From the NCBI GenBank assembly GCA_937873445.1, contig CALMWF010000047.1, positions 62,542 through 126,541 of the forward strand: a stretch of 64,000 bases of DNA, read 5' to 3'. The notes under the pieces were generated by a model. The model was not told the origin of the DNA. It did not search any database and worked only from the letters and a program-made list of their open reading frames with translations. The stretch comes from an uncultured Alphaproteobacteria bacterium. Its GTDB lineage: Bacteria; Pseudomonadota; Alphaproteobacteria; Rhizobiales; Aestuariivirgaceae. Numbering within the stretch: the first letter of the stretch is position 1; each line of letters opens with the position of its first letter. The translations under genes were made by a program, and so were the position numbers. Shown here piece by piece: positions 17,090 through 26,492 of this stretch.

Positions 17090-18451
17090 TTACACCGGCA
17101 CCTTGATGGCCACACGCAGGCCGCCCAGCGGGCTGTCTTCCAGCCCAATGTCGCCGCCATGCGACTGGGCAATGTCGCGGGCAATGGCCAGCCCCAGGCC
17201 AGAGCCGGTGGCATCCAGAGTGCGCGCCGGATCCAGCCGCACGAAGGGTTTGAACACCTCCTCGCGGCTTTCCGGCGGAATGCCGGGGCCATTGTCATCG
17301 ACATGGAGCCACAGCCGGTCGTCACGGATCATCCCGGCCATTTCCACCCGGCTGCCATGGCGCACCGCATTGGCCAACACATTGGCCAGCAGCCGCCGGA
17401 AGGCGTTGGCGCGCAACCGCACCGGCTGCTCCGGCAGGGTGCCCAGCGTCACCGTGCCGCCGCTGCGGCCGGTGGCCTGGGCCACCTCGGCGGCCAGCTG
17501 CGCCACATTGGTAAGGGTGGCCGCCTCGCCCTCGTCACCGCGCACAAAGGCCAGATAGGCCTCCAGCATATGATGCATTTCGCGCACATCATCCTGAAGC
17601 GGCTTCACCTTGGGGCTGTCGCCCAGCACCGCCAGTTCCAGCTTGAAGCGGGTGAGAATGGTGCGCAGATCGTGGCTGACGCCAGCCAGCATGGCGGTGC
17701 GCTGTTCGACATGGCGGGCAATGCGGCGGCGCATGTCAAGAAAGGCCTCACCCGCCTGGCGCACTTCTGCCGCCCCGCGCGGCCGGAAATCGGCGCTGCC
17801 CCGGCCCATGCCGAAATCCTGCGCCGCCCGCGCCAGATCCACAATGGGGCGCACCTGATTGCGCATGAACACCGCCGCCAGCAGGCCGAGCGACAGGGTG
17901 GACAGCAGCATGGCCAGCAGCAGCCAGCGCGTACCCGACGCATAGGTGCGCTCCTCATCGGCGAGAATGCGGAAGATCAGGCCCTTCTCCACCTCGACCC
18001 TGATATCGACCTTGCCGTCATCGGCCGAACTGTCAATCCAGAAGGCGCGGCCGGTTTCCCGCTCCAGATATTTGGTGAGCTTGTCATCCACCAGCGAATA
18101 GAACATGCGGTTGATGGGCGCTGGCAGTTGTCCATCGCGGGTGATGTCGAGGGTCAGGTTGAGGCGGTGGCTGGCCGTGTATTCAATCTGCTTCAGGGCC
18201 GCCTCGCTCTTGTCGGAAGTGTCGTAAAGTTCGGTGATGAGGCCAATCTCGCGCGCCAGCGACCGGCCCAGCACCTTGGTCACATTGTCCCAGTGCCGGT
18301 CGAGAATGATGCCGCCCATGATGGTTTGCAGAATGACCAGAGGCGCTATGACAATGATCAGCGACCGGGCATAAAGCCTGGACGGCAGGTGGCGTTCAAG
18401 AAAACGGTTGAACCGGTAATAGAGACTGGTGCGCGGGGAGCGGTCGGTCAT
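17090..18451 (-). CDS. EnvZ-like sensor histidine kinase
   Basis: 453 residues. Two membrane helices (~27-50 and ~175-198) flank a periplasmic sensor region; then a HAMP linker (MRNQVRPIVDLARAAQDFGMGR), H-box GVSHDLRTILTRFKLEL with the phospho-acceptor His near residue 260, N-box FRRLLANVLANAVRHG, and G-boxes VDDNGPGIPPE and GSGLGLAIARDIAQSHGG. Last gene of a marR-ompR-envZ-like operon; its start overlaps the regulator stop (ATGA). Signal unknown; envelope or osmotic stress is the usual assignment for this family. Confidence 0.92.
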   Translation of the reverse strand: MTDRSPRTSLYYRFNRFLERHLPSRLYARSLIIVIAPLVILQTIMGGIILDRHWDNVTKVLGRSLAREIGLITELYDTSDKSEAALKQIEYTASHRLNLTLDITRDGQLPAPINRMFYSLVDDKLTKYLERETGRAFWIDSSADDGKVDIRVEVEKGLIFRILADEERTYASGTRWLLLAMLLSTLSLGLLAAVFMRNQVRPIVDLARAAQDFGMGRGSADFRPRGAAEVRQAGEAFLDMRRRIARHVEQRTAMLAGVSHDLRTILTRFKLELAVLGDSPKVKPLQDDVREMHHMLEAYLAFVRGDEGEAATLTNVAQLAAEVAQATGRSGGTVTLGTLPEQPVRLRANAFRRLLANVLANAVRHGSRVEMAGMIRDDRLWLHVDDNGPGIPPESREEVFKPFVRLDPARTLDATGSGLGLAIARDIAQSHGGDIGLEDSPLGGLRVAIKVPV

Positions 18452-19140
18452 GACCGGCGCTCATCCACATGCAGCGCATAGCCCGCCCCGCGCACGGTTT
18501 GCAGAAACACCGGATTGGCCGGATCGTCCTCGATCTTCTGGCGCAGCCGGTTGATCTGCACATCCACGCCGCGGGCGCTGTCCTCCTGCCCCGGCGCGGC
18601 CAGTTCCTGCCGCGACAGGGGCTGGCCCGCCCGCTTCACCAGCAGCCGCAGCATGTCGCGCTCGCGCGTGGTCAGCCGGACCGGTGCGCCGGCCCGCATC
18701 AGGTCGCCGCGCTGCACATTGAACACCAGATCGCCGAACAGCGCCTCGCGCGGTTCCACCGCGGCGGGGGCAGACCGCCGCAGCAGGCTCTGGATGCGCA
18801 GCAAAAGCTCGCGCGGCTCAAACGGCTTGCTCAGATAATCGTCGCTGCCCGCCGCCAGGCCGGCAATGCGGTCAGGGGTTTCCGACAGGGCTGAAAGCAT
18901 GAGAATGGGCACCGTCTGGCGGCCCTGACGCAACGATTGCGCCAGCCCCACGCCGCTTTCCCCCGGCATCATCACATCAAGGATGATGAGATCAAAGGCC
19001 AGACCCTGCATGCGGGCACGCGCTTCGGCGGCGGTGCCGGCCATGCTCACCCGATAGCCATTGTCCACCAGATAGGAGCGCAGCAGTTCCCGGATGCGCC
19101 GGTCGTCGTCCACCACCAGAATGTGGCTGGCCTGATCCAT
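18448..19140 (-). CDS. OmpR-family response regulator
   Basis: 230 residues. Receiver domain: HILVVDDDRRIRELL, phospho-acceptor Asp in DLIILDVMMPGESG (~residue 54), and KPFEPRELLLRI with the conserved Lys. C-terminal winged helix (FGDLVFNVQRGDLMRAGAPVRLTTRERDMLRLL...VDVQINRLRQKIEDDP...GYAL). Start at 19140 overlaps the marR stop by one base (TGATG). Partner of the downstream kinase. In many alphaproteobacteria this trio is conserved. Confidence 0.93.
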   Translation of the reverse strand: MDQASHILVVDDDRRIRELLRSYLVDNGYRVSMAGTAAEARARMQGLAFDLIILDVMMPGESGVGLAQSLRQGRQTVPILMLSALSETPDRIAGLAAGSDDYLSKPFEPRELLLRIQSLLRRSAPAAVEPREALFGDLVFNVQRGDLMRAGAPVRLTTRERDMLRLLVKRAGQPLSRQELAAPGQEDSARGVDVQINRLRQKIEDDPANPVFLQTVRGAGYALHVDERRS

Positions 19141-19646
19141 CAGCCGTCCCCGTCCGGTTTGCGACTGCGCTTCAGCCACCCCTCCACCTCGGGGCGGTTT
19201 TCCGGGCTGATCATGTGCAGCAGCATGTCGCGGAAGGCGGGGTTGCCCACTGCCCCCAGTTCACGGGCTGCGCGCCGCACCCGCGCCGCCTGCGGCGCCA
19301 GCAGGTCATGGCGCAGCGCCTCGCCCTTGTCCGTCAGATGCAGCAGGCGCTGGCGGCGGTCGGCCGCCCCCTCGCGCTGATAGATATAGCCCTTGGCGAT
19401 CAGTTCCTTCAGCACCCGGCTCAGGCTCTGCTTGGTGATGCGCAACAGGTCGAGCAGCTGCGCCACCGTCATGCCCGGATCACGCCCGACGAAATGAATG
19501 ACCCGGTGATGAGCGCGGCCAAAGCCCTTGCCGGCCAGAATCGCGTCAGGATCAGACACGAAGTCGCGGTAGGCGAAGAACAGAAGCTCGATCAGCGCCA
19601 TCACCTCGGAATCAGGCAGAGAGCGGCGGGGCGGGGCGTCAGTCAT
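19140..19646 (-). CDS. MarR-family transcriptional regulator
   Basis: 168 residues. Winged-helix pattern: LIELLFFAYRDFVSDPDAILAGKGFGRAHHRVIHFVGRDPGMTVAQLLDLLRITKQSLSRVLKEL in pieces, then the wing REGAADRRQRLLHLTDKGEAL. Cytoplasmic DNA-binding dimer. First gene of the operon with the OmpR/EnvZ-like pair, so it probably regulates or is co-regulated with that system. A Lys/Arg-rich tail precedes the overlapping start of the response regulator. Ligand unknown. Confidence 0.92.
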   Translation of the reverse strand: MTDAPPRRSLPDSEVMALIELLFFAYRDFVSDPDAILAGKGFGRAHHRVIHFVGRDPGMTVAQLLDLLRITKQSLSRVLKELIAKGYIYQREGAADRRQRLLHLTDKGEALRHDLLAPQAARVRRAARELGAVGNPAFRDMLLHMISPENRPEVEGWLKRSRKPDGDG

Positions 19647-19729
19647 GGCACTCCAGGGGGCAAATATCACGAACGGCAGAACCGCCGCCATCATAGGCGA
19701 AACCCCGCCCTGCGCCAAATCGGCCCTTC

Positions 19730-19981
19730 TCAGCCGCCGGTAACCGGCGGAAAAAAGGCCACCTCGCGCGCGCCAGCGATGGAACTGTCAAGGCTGGCAT
19801 GGGCCTGATCCACCGCCACGCGAATGATCCGGCGGTCGGCAAAGGCCGCCGCACAGGCTTCATCGGTGGCGGCAAGATGCTCAAGCAGACCGCCCACCGT
19901 GGTCACCGATGCCGGTGGGGTGATGTCGTCAGAGCCCCGGCCCAGCACCTGCCGGAAGCGCGCGAAATAAAGCACCCTCAT
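19730..19981 (-). CDS. moaD: Molybdopterin synthase small subunit MoaD
   Basis: 83 residues with a ubiquitin-like beta-grasp: MRVLYFARFRQVLGRGSDDI at the start and FFPPVTGG at the end. The C-terminal Gly-Gly is the site of thiocarboxylation needed to build the molybdopterin dithiolene. It follows pgsA directly (zero gap). moaE is not next to it in this window; in some related genomes it comes right after moaD. Confidence 0.92.
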   Translation of the reverse strand: MRVLYFARFRQVLGRGSDDITPPASVTTVGGLLEHLAATDEACAAAFADRRIIRVAVDQAHASLDSSIAGAREVAFFPPVTGG

Positions 19982-20587
19982 TCAATCCACCACATGCCGG
20001 AGGCCGGCGCGGAAATAGTCATAGCCGGTATAGAGCGTCAGCGCCGCCGCCACCCACAGGCCGATGATGCCAAGCCTGGTCACCACCGGCACAAGCTGGT
20101 CGCCCGCCGGCCCGGCAATAAGAAACCCGATGGCAATGAGCTGCACCGTGGTTTTCCACTTGGCGATCTGCGTCACCGGCACCGACACCTGCAATTCGCC
20201 CAGGAATTCACGCAGGCCCGACACCAGCACCTCGCGCGCCAGAATGATGATGGCCGCCCAGATATGGCCGCCGAACAGGATGCCGTCCGCCGACAGCACC
20301 AACAGCACCACCGACACCAGCACCTTGTCGGCGATGGGGTCGAGCATCCGGCCAAGAGCCGACTGCTGCTGCCACAGCCGGGCCAGATAGCCGTCGAGAA
20401 AGTCGGTGATGGCGGCGGCGATGTAAATGGCCAGCGCCAGCCAGCGCGCGCCGTTGCCGCCCCACATCAGCAGACCCGCCACCAGCGGCACGGCAATGAT
20501 GCGGCCATAGGTCAAAAGGTTCGGAAGGTTCCAAACCTTGGAAAAGGCCACCGGCTCATGTGCATGCCGCAAATTCATCCGCCTCAA
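19982..20587 (-). CDS. pgsA: CDP-diacylglycerol-glycerol-3-phosphate 3-phosphatidyltransferase
   Basis: 201 residues, 4-6 membrane helices. [15 protein letters not shown] at the N-terminus, then the CDP-alcohol phosphatidyltransferase motif [27 protein letters not shown], matching D-x2-DG-x2-AR-x8-G-x3-D-x3-D. It makes phosphatidylglycerophosphate, the precursor of phosphatidylglycerol used by Lgt and in cardiolipin. Starts 4 bases inside the uvrC stop (ATGA overlap), giving the common uvrC-pgsA-moaD order. Confidence 0.95.
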   Translation of the reverse strand: MRRMNLRHAHEPVAFSKVWNLPNLLTYGRIIAVPLVAGLLMWGGNGARWLALAIYIAAAITDFLDGYLARLWQQQSALGRMLDPIADKVLVSVVLLVLSADGILFGGHIWAAIIILAREVLVSGLREFLGELQVSVPVTQIAKWKTTVQLIAIGFLIAGPAGDQLVPVVTRLGIIGLWVAAALTLYTGYDYFRAGLRHVVD

Positions 20588-22461
20588 GCCGCTCCCGCAT
20601 GGAAATGGTCGTAGATCATCTGCGCCAGCCCCCGGCTTACCCCCGGCACGGCGGCAAGATCGGCAGCACTGGCACGCGCCACAGCTTTCGCCGATCCGAA
20701 GCTCTGGAGCAAGGCCTTCTTGCGGGTGGGACCGATGCCGGGAATATCGTCCAGCGGGTTCTGGCCGATGGCCCGGCTGCGCCGCGCCCGGTGGCTGCCG
20801 ATGACGAAGCGGTGGGCCTCGTCGCGCAGCCTCTGGACGTAGTAGAGCACGGGATCGCGCGCTTCGAGCATGAAGGAGGGCTTGCCCTCCATGTAGAAAT
20901 GTTCGCGGCCCGCATCGCGGTCCGGCCCCTTGGCCACGCCCGCCAGCACCACATCACTGACCCCCAGTTCCGCCAGTGCCGCCCGCGCCGCCGCCAACTG
21001 GCCCGCACCGCCGTCAATCAGCACCAGGTCGGGCCGCTTGCCCTGGCCTTCGCCCTCCTCCTTCACCAGCCGGGCAAAGCGCCGGGTTAGGACCTCGCGC
21101 ATCATGGCAAAGTCATCGCCCGCCGCCATGTCCTCGCCCCTGATGTTGAACTTGCGGTATTCGCCCTTTTCAAAGCCCTCGGGCCCCGCCACGATCATCG
21201 CACCCACCGCATGCGAACCCTGAATGTGGGAATTGTCATAGACCTCGATCCGCCCCGGCGGTTCGTCGAGCCCGAACACATCGCGCACCCCGGCCAGAAG
21301 CCTGGCCTGCGAGGTGGTTTCCGCCAGCCGCCGGCCATTGGCCTCGCGGGCATTGGCCAGTGCGTGGTCCACCAGCGCCCGCTTCTCGCCACGCTGCGGG
21401 GCTGCCACCTCCACCCGGAGGCCCGCCTGCGCCGACAGCGCCTCGGCCAGCAGCGCCATGTCCTCCACCGCATGCGACAGCAGCACCAGCTTCGGCACCG
21501 GCTTGCCGTCATAGAACTGGGTGACGAAGCTCTGCATCACCTCGGCCTCGTCAAGGCCCTTGTCGGCGCGCGGAAAATAGGCGCGGTTGCCCCAGTTCTG
21601 GCCGCTGCGGAAGAAAAACACCTGCACGCAGAACTGGCCCCCCTCCTGGGCCAGGGCAAAGACATCGGCCTCCTCCACCCCCTGCGGGTTGATGCCCTGA
21701 TGCTGGCTGACAAAGCTCATGGCCTGAATGCGGTCACGGAACCGCGCCGCCCGCTCATAGTCCATGGCGTCCGAGGCCTGTTCCATGGCCTGGGCCAGCG
21801 CCTCCTTCACCCCCTGGCTGCGGTTTTCCAGAAAATCCTCAGCCTGTTCCACCAGCCCGTCATAGTCAGCCTGGCTGATCAGCCCCACGCACGGGGCCGA
21901 ACAGCGCTTGATCTGATGGAGCAGGCAGGGCCGCTTGCGGTTGTCATAGATGCTATCCGGGCAACTGCGCAGCAGAAACGCCTTTTGCAGCGTGTTGATG
22001 GCCTGATTGACCGCCCCCGCCGAGGCAAAGGGGCCATAATATTCGCCCTGCCGGTTGCGGGCGCCGCGGTGTTTGGTCAGTTGCGCCACCGCATGGTCGC
22101 GGGCAATGAGAATATAGGGAAAGCTCTTGTCGTCGCGCAGAATGACGTTGAAGCGCGGCTTCAGCTTCTTGATGAGGTTGGCCTCCAGCAGCAGCGCCTC
22201 GGCCTCGGTGGTGGTGGTGACGAACTCCATGCTGCGGGTCAGCGCGATCATCAGGGCGATGCGGTTGTTGTGGCCCTGGCCGCGGGCATAGCTGGACACC
22301 CGGTTCTTCAGGTTGCGCGCCTTGCCGACGTAGATGACATCGCCCTTGCCGTCGATCATGCGGTAAACGCCGGGCCTGCCGGGCAGCCGGGTCACCACAT
22401 CGGCAATCAGTGCTGCCCCTTCCAGGCCGCCCGCCGCCCTGTTTCCGTCGTCCTCAACCAT
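20584..22461 (-). CDS. uvrC: Excinuclease ABC subunit C
   Basis: 625 residues. GIY-YIG nuclease domain near the N-terminus ([24 protein letters not shown]), UVR motif ([28 protein letters not shown]), the RNase H-like second nuclease domain ([32 protein letters not shown]), and a C-terminal helix-hairpin-helix ([20 protein letters not shown]). It makes both incisions in nucleotide excision repair. The start overlaps the folB stop by one base. Confidence 0.96.
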   Translation of the reverse strand: MVEDDGNRAAGGLEGAALIADVVTRLPGRPGVYRMIDGKGDVIYVGKARNLKNRVSSYARGQGHNNRIALMIALTRSMEFVTTTTEAEALLLEANLIKKLKPRFNVILRDDKSFPYILIARDHAVAQLTKHRGARNRQGEYYGPFASAGAVNQAINTLQKAFLLRSCPDSIYDNRKRPCLLHQIKRCSAPCVGLISQADYDGLVEQAEDFLENRSQGVKEALAQAMEQASDAMDYERAARFRDRIQAMSFVSQHQGINPQGVEEADVFALAQEGGQFCVQVFFFRSGQNWGNRAYFPRADKGLDEAEVMQSFVTQFYDGKPVPKLVLLSHAVEDMALLAEALSAQAGLRVEVAAPQRGEKRALVDHALANAREANGRRLAETTSQARLLAGVRDVFGLDEPPGRIEVYDNSHIQGSHAVGAMIVAGPEGFEKGEYRKFNIRGEDMAAGDDFAMMREVLTRRFARLVKEEGEGQGKRPDLVLIDGGAGQLAAARAALAELGVSDVVLAGVAKGPDRDAGREHFYMEGKPSFMLEARDPVLYYVQRLRDEAHRFVIGSHRARRSRAIGQNPLDDIPGIGPTRKKALLQSFGSAKAVARASAADLAAVPGVSRGLAQMIYDHFHAGAA

Positions 22462-22874
22462 CAGCGTCTGCGCGATTTCACCCGCTCGATCTCAATGCCC
22501 ACACTGCGCGCATTGGCAATGATGTCGGGCTTCTCGATGCGCACCCGTGCGGCCACCACGCGCCGGTCCTTCAGGCAGGCGGCGGCGATCTTTTCCGCCA
22601 GCGTCTCCACCAGATTGACATGGCCCTCGGCCACCATGGCTTCAACCTTCCTCACCACGATTTCATAGGACACCACACTGTCAATGGTATCGGCCACCGG
22701 GTCGGTGCCCTCCAGCACCGACAGGTCGATGTTGACGATGATGCGCTGCGCCTTCAGCTTCTCGTGTTCGTGAATGCCCAGCGTGGCCATCACCGAGAGA
22801 TCACGCACGAACACATGGCGCAGCCCCTTGGCGGCATCCGACACATGGTGCCCGATCATGGCTTTGCGACTCAT
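22461..22874 (-). CDS. folB: Dihydroneopterin aldolase
   Basis: 137 residues: [30 protein letters not shown], then [35 protein letters not shown], with the conserved Glu of the aldolase site. Catalyses 7,8-dihydroneopterin -> 6-hydroxymethyl-7,8-dihydropterin in folate synthesis. The ATG at 22874 overlaps the stop of the SDR gene (ATGA). The pairing with an SDR of the FolM type suggests pterin metabolism for both. Confidence 0.92.
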   Translation of the reverse strand: MSRKAMIGHHVSDAAKGLRHVFVRDLSVMATLGIHEHEKLKAQRIIVNIDLSVLEGTDPVADTIDSVVSYEIVVRKVEAMVAEGHVNLVETLAEKIAAACLKDRRVVAARVRIEKPDIIANARSVGIEIERVKSRRR

Positions 22875-23629
22875 TCCCTCACCTCCATCACATCTGGTGT
22901 CTGCCACGACAGATGCTGCCCACCGTCAAGCGCAATCATCTGGCCGGTCAACGCCGGCTGCGACAGGATGAACTTCACCGCCGCCGAAATTTCACCGGGC
23001 GACGTGCCGCGCTGTAGCAGGGTCAGGCCCGCCTGCTTGCGGAATTCCGCCTCATCCATGCGCGGCGACGGCAGCGCCGGACCGGGGCCAATGGCATTGA
23101 CCCGGATGCGCGGCGCGAGCGCCTGGGCCAGCGTGCGGGTGGCCGTCCACAGGCCGGATTTGGAGGTGGTGTAGGAGAAAAACTGCGGATTGAGCTTCCA
23201 CACCCGCTGGTCGATGATGTTGATGATGTTGCCCTCCGCCCCCGGCGGCAGCTGGCGGGCAAAGGCCTGGGCCAGCATGACGGGCGCGCGCAGGTTGATG
23301 TCCATGTGGCGGGCCCAGCTGTCGGGCGAAATCTGCCCCACCTCGTCAGGCTCGAACACCGAGGCATTGTTGATGAGACAGCAAAGCCCGGCAAAGGCGT
23401 CCGCGGCCTCGGCCACCAGCCGCTCCGGCGTGGCCGCATCGGCAAGATCGCCCACCACCACCACCGCCCGGCGGCCCATGGCGCGGATGGCCTCCGCCAC
23501 CTCACCGGCAGCAGGCTGCGAGGCATGGGCATGAACCGCCACATCCCAGCCGTCACGGGCCAGATCAAGCGCCATCTGGCGGCCGATGCGCCGCGCCGCC
23601 CCGGTAATCAGAACCGATTTCACGCTCAA
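22871..23629 (-). CDS. SDR-family oxidoreductase, FolM/pteridine reductase-like
   Basis: 252 residues. Short-chain dehydrogenase: N-terminal VLITGAARRIGRQMALDLARDGWDVAVH with the TGxxxRIG form seen in pteridine reductases, then LINNAS, and FSYTTSKSGLWTATRTLA with the catalytic Tyr/Lys (YTTSK). C-terminus IALDGGQHLSW. Known relatives reduce dihydromonapterin or biopterin. Being translationally coupled to folB on one side and to the cupin gene on the other supports a pterin role. Confidence 0.85.
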   Translation of the reverse strand: MSVKSVLITGAARRIGRQMALDLARDGWDVAVHAHASQPAAGEVAEAIRAMGRRAVVVVGDLADAATPERLVAEAADAFAGLCCLINNASVFEPDEVGQISPDSWARHMDINLRAPVMLAQAFARQLPPGAEGNIINIIDQRVWKLNPQFFSYTTSKSGLWTATRTLAQALAPRIRVNAIGPGPALPSPRMDEAEFRKQAGLTLLQRGTSPGEISAAVKFILSQPALTGQMIALDGGQHLSWQTPDVMEVRE

Positions 23630-23991
23630 CCCTTCGGCAGCAGGATGACGTAATGCTTCTTCACCGTCTTCACCGTTTCCCAGGTGCCCTTGAAGCCGGC
23701 GGGAATGATGAAGGCATCCCCCTTCCTGAAACGCCAGCTCTTGCCCTCGTCATTGGTCAGTTCCGCCACGCCGGAAATGATGTGGCAGAACTCCCATTCG
23801 TCATAGGACACCTTCACCTTGCCCTTCTTCGACTGCCAGATGCCGCAGTAAAGCCGCTCATCCTCGCCGGTGAAGTGGTTCCAAGTCTTGGTTGCGGCCT
23901 TGCCGGATATGAGCTTTTCGGCGGCGGGCGTGGCCCGCTCCGGCTGCGGCGCCTGCTTGCCCTTGGTTTTCATCACCACCAGATCAACCAT
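23626..23991 (-). CDS. Cupin-domain protein (DUF861-like)
   Basis: 121 residues with a clear GGAGGG ribosome site before the ATG at 23991. Single cupin barrel: HFTGEDERLYCGIWQSKKGKVKVSYDEWEFCHIISGVAELTNDEGKSWRFRKGDAFIIPAGFKGTWETVKTVKKHYVI in pieces; the D/E-W-E-F-C-x-x-x-x-G metal-type pattern matches the (S)-ureidoglycine aminohydrolase-like DUF861 cupins. Substrate unknown. Overlaps cca at its start and the SDR at its stop. Confidence 0.82.
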   Translation of the reverse strand: MVDLVVMKTKGKQAPQPERATPAAEKLISGKAATKTWNHFTGEDERLYCGIWQSKKGKVKVSYDEWEFCHIISGVAELTNDEGKSWRFRKGDAFIIPAGFKGTWETVKTVKKHYVILLPKG

Positions 23992-25183
23992 CTTTTCCCT
24001 CCTTTGCCAGCGCCAGCAATTCGCGCCGGGTGGGCGCAAAATCATGATCAAGCCAATATTGTTCCAGCCGCCGCAAGGTGCGGCCCATCAGCGGACCGGG
24101 CGGAAAGCCCAAGCCCACCAGATCCTGCCCGGTGACCGGCATCCGTGGCGTGATCCAGCGTTCCGGCAGGTCGCGCAGCGCCCGCCAGCCGCCATCATCC
24201 AGAGCCGCCCCCGACAGCGCCCATGAAATGTCAACGCCATCCTCCCAGGCCTGGGCGCCGCGCGCATAGAGCAACACCCGCTGCTCATGCGCGGCCATGT
24301 CGGGCGCCACATCCGGCATGTTGAGGGCGGACATGATGCGCGCCGCCTCCTCATTGGCCAGCCGCAACCGGCTTTTCAGCTGTTCCGGCTCGGCCGCCAG
24401 CACCGCCAGCCGCAAAATGCCGTCGCGCGGCAGACGTTCCAGAACGGCAAACTGCTCCGTGAACGGAATGATCTCCGCCAGAATGCCGCTCTCGGCCATG
24501 ACCATCAGCGTCGGCACCGCGCCCGGCGCCTCCAGAAGCTTCAACAGCTCCTGGCGGATGCGCTCCGCCGACAGACCGGCAATCCCCGTCTTCAGCGCCA
24601 CACAGGCGGCAAGGCCGCGCTCGTCGGGGCGGCCCTCGCCAAACCGGGCATGAAAGCGGAAGAAGCGCAGAATGCGCAGATAGTCCTCGCGGATGCGCGC
24701 TGCTGCGTCGCCGACAAAGTTGATTCTGCGTGCCAGAAGATCGCGATAACCATTTGTATAGTCATACAATTTTCCGTGCGCATCACAGTAGAGCGCGTTC
24801 ATGGTGAAGTCGCGGCGCAGGGCATCCGTCATCCAGTCCGAGGTGAAGGCCACCTGGGCATGGCGGCCATCGGTGGCCACATCCTGCCTCAGGCTGGTCA
24901 CCTCGAAGGGCTGGCGCTCCACCACCACCGTCACCGTGCCGTGGTCAATGCCGGTGGGATGCACCGCAAAGCCTGCCGCCCGGCAGGCCAGCATGACCTG
25001 CTGCGGTGTGAGTGTGGTGGCAATGTCGATATCGGCAATGGCCACCCCCAGCAGCGCATTGCGCACTGCCCCGCCCGCCACCCGGCCCTCGCCGCCCGTC
25101 TCCGACAGCACGGCAAACAGGCGCTGCAGACGCGGCTCGTTCAGCCACGCCTCCTGCGCCAGCGAAGGCAGGGTCTGGGTCAT
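23984..25183 (-). CDS. cca: CCA tRNA nucleotidyltransferase (poly(A) polymerase family)
   Basis: 399 residues. Catalytic head AGGAVRNALLGVAIADIDIAT (G-G-x-V-R and D-x-D), then QPFEVTSLRQDVATDGRHAQV, DALRRDFTMNALYCD and RIREDYLRILRFFRFHARF. It adds or repairs the CCA end of tRNAs, although the two tRNA genes seen in this window encode CCA themselves. Gene order DUF1285-nudix-cca is conserved in the Hyphomicrobiales. Stop overlaps the cupin start by 8 bases. Confidence 0.93.
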   Translation of the reverse strand: MTQTLPSLAQEAWLNEPRLQRLFAVLSETGGEGRVAGGAVRNALLGVAIADIDIATTLTPQQVMLACRAAGFAVHPTGIDHGTVTVVVERQPFEVTSLRQDVATDGRHAQVAFTSDWMTDALRRDFTMNALYCDAHGKLYDYTNGYRDLLARRINFVGDAAARIREDYLRILRFFRFHARFGEGRPDERGLAACVALKTGIAGLSAERIRQELLKLLEAPGAVPTLMVMAESGILAEIIPFTEQFAVLERLPRDGILRLAVLAAEPEQLKSRLRLANEEAARIMSALNMPDVAPDMAAHEQRVLLYARGAQAWEDGVDISWALSGAALDDGGWRALRDLPERWITPRMPVTGQDLVGLGFPPGPLMGRTLRRLEQYWLDHDFAPTRRELLALAKEGKDG

Positions 25184-25818
25184 GCCCCGTCACCATAGAG
25201 GCGAAGATAAAGCGCGCGCAACATGCCCGCCGTGGCCCCCCAGATGTAGTGCCGGTCATAGGGCATGGCATAATAATAGCGCGTCTTGCCGTTCCAGTCG
25301 CGGCTATGCTGCTGGTGGTTGGCGGGCGTCATCAGAAAGCGCAGCGGCACCTCGAACACCTCGTCCACCTCGCCCGCATGCGGGGTAATGGTGAAGCCTT
25401 CGCGCACCAGCGCCACCACCGGCGTCACGAAATAATTGGTCACCGTGTGATAGGCATCGAGAAAACCCAGCGGCTCGACGAAGCCCGCCGTCAGGCCGGT
25501 TTCCTCCTCGGCCTCGCGCAAGGCTGCCGCCACCGCCGTCTCATCGCCATCCAGCCTGCCGCCCGGAAAGGCCACCTGGCCCGCGTGTTTGGACATCTGG
25601 GCCGTGCGCCGGGTCAACAGCACGGTGAGTTCCGGCCGCCGCAGCACCAGCGGCACCAGCACCGCGGCGGGCCGGGGCGTCTGGCCGGGGGCAATCATCG
25701 CCGCCGCCGGATTGAGGTCATCATCGCTGAAGCGCGTCACATCCGGCGCCGTGGGCCGCAGCCTGCCCGCCCGCTCGCGCACGTCCGCTTCGCTGAATTG
25801 CCCGTCAGGTCTCAACAT
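25180..25818 (-). CDS. CoA pyrophosphatase, Nudix (NudL-like)
   Basis: 212 residues. Nudix box GGRLDGDETAVAAALREAEEETGL together with the NudL-specific upstream block LTRRTAQMSKHAGQVAFPGG (residues ~82-101). Family members split CoA into 3',5'-ADP and phosphopantetheine. The start at 25818 overlaps the end of the DUF1285 gene; the C-terminal sequence YIWGATAGMLRALYLRL is also typical. Coupled to cca by ATGA overlap. Confidence 0.9.
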   Translation of the reverse strand: MLRPDGQFSEADVRERAGRLRPTAPDVTRFSDDDLNPAAAMIAPGQTPRPAAVLVPLVLRRPELTVLLTRRTAQMSKHAGQVAFPGGRLDGDETAVAAALREAEEETGLTAGFVEPLGFLDAYHTVTNYFVTPVVALVREGFTITPHAGEVDEVFEVPLRFLMTPANHQQHSRDWNGKTRYYYAMPYDRHYIWGATAGMLRALYLRLYGDGA

Positions 25819-26371
25819 CAATCTCGCTTGCCCTCTGCATGGCAAAGAAGCGGCCACCCGACCAGATGCCGAACCAGCCGTCCCGCACCGTGCCCAGTTG
25901 CACCAATTCGTAATAGAGGCTGCGCGTCACCAGCGCCTCCAGCCCGCCCCGCACCCGCACATAGGGCTTCAGCCCCTCGCCCGAGGCCGCAAAGCGCAAG
26001 GGATGTTCCGGCCCCGCCGCCACCTCATCGTCCACATTGGTGTCGAAGTGCAGCTGTTGGCCCTCGCCCTCACCCTCGATGCGCAGCCGCACCGCCATGA
26101 ACGGCGCATCATCCACCCGGATGCCCACCTTCTCCACCGGCGTCACCAGATAATACGCCTCGCCCTCGCGCCGCAGCACCGAGGCAAAGAGCTTCACCAG
26201 GGGGGCGCGGCCAATGGGCGTGCCAAGATAATACCAGGTGCCGTCCGCGCCGATCCGCATGTCGATGTCGCCGCAAAAGGGCGGGTTCCACTGCTCCGGC
26301 GAAACCCGCACCGGCGCGGTCAGGCCCTTGAGCAGGCCCGCCGCATCGCCGGGATTTTGCGCCTTCACCAT
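25805..26371 (-). CDS. DUF1285 domain-containing protein
   Basis: 188 residues matching DUF1285: PFCGDIDMRIGADGTWYYLGTPIGRAPLVKLFASVLRREGEAYYLVTPVEKVGIRVDDAPF in pieces, and C-terminal LYYELVQLG...GIWSGGRFFAM. No function is established. First gene of the minus operon running to cca/folB, and divergent from moxR with ~120 bases between. Confidence 0.9.
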   Translation of the reverse strand: MVKAQNPGDAAGLLKGLTAPVRVSPEQWNPPFCGDIDMRIGADGTWYYLGTPIGRAPLVKLFASVLRREGEAYYLVTPVEKVGIRVDDAPFMAVRLRIEGEGEGQQLHFDTNVDDEVAAGPEHPLRFAASGEGLKPYVRVRGGLEALVTRSLYYELVQLGTVRDGWFGIWSGGRFFAMQRASEIDVET

Positions 26372-26492
26372 TCTGCCACCCCTCCGCGCCGCAAGGCGCC
26401 TCTTTTAGGCCATTCTCATTGCCCAAGAACCGCCTATAAGACAGCCCCTGACAGCATGTCCCGACAGATAGGGCAGAATTGAGTTGAACACC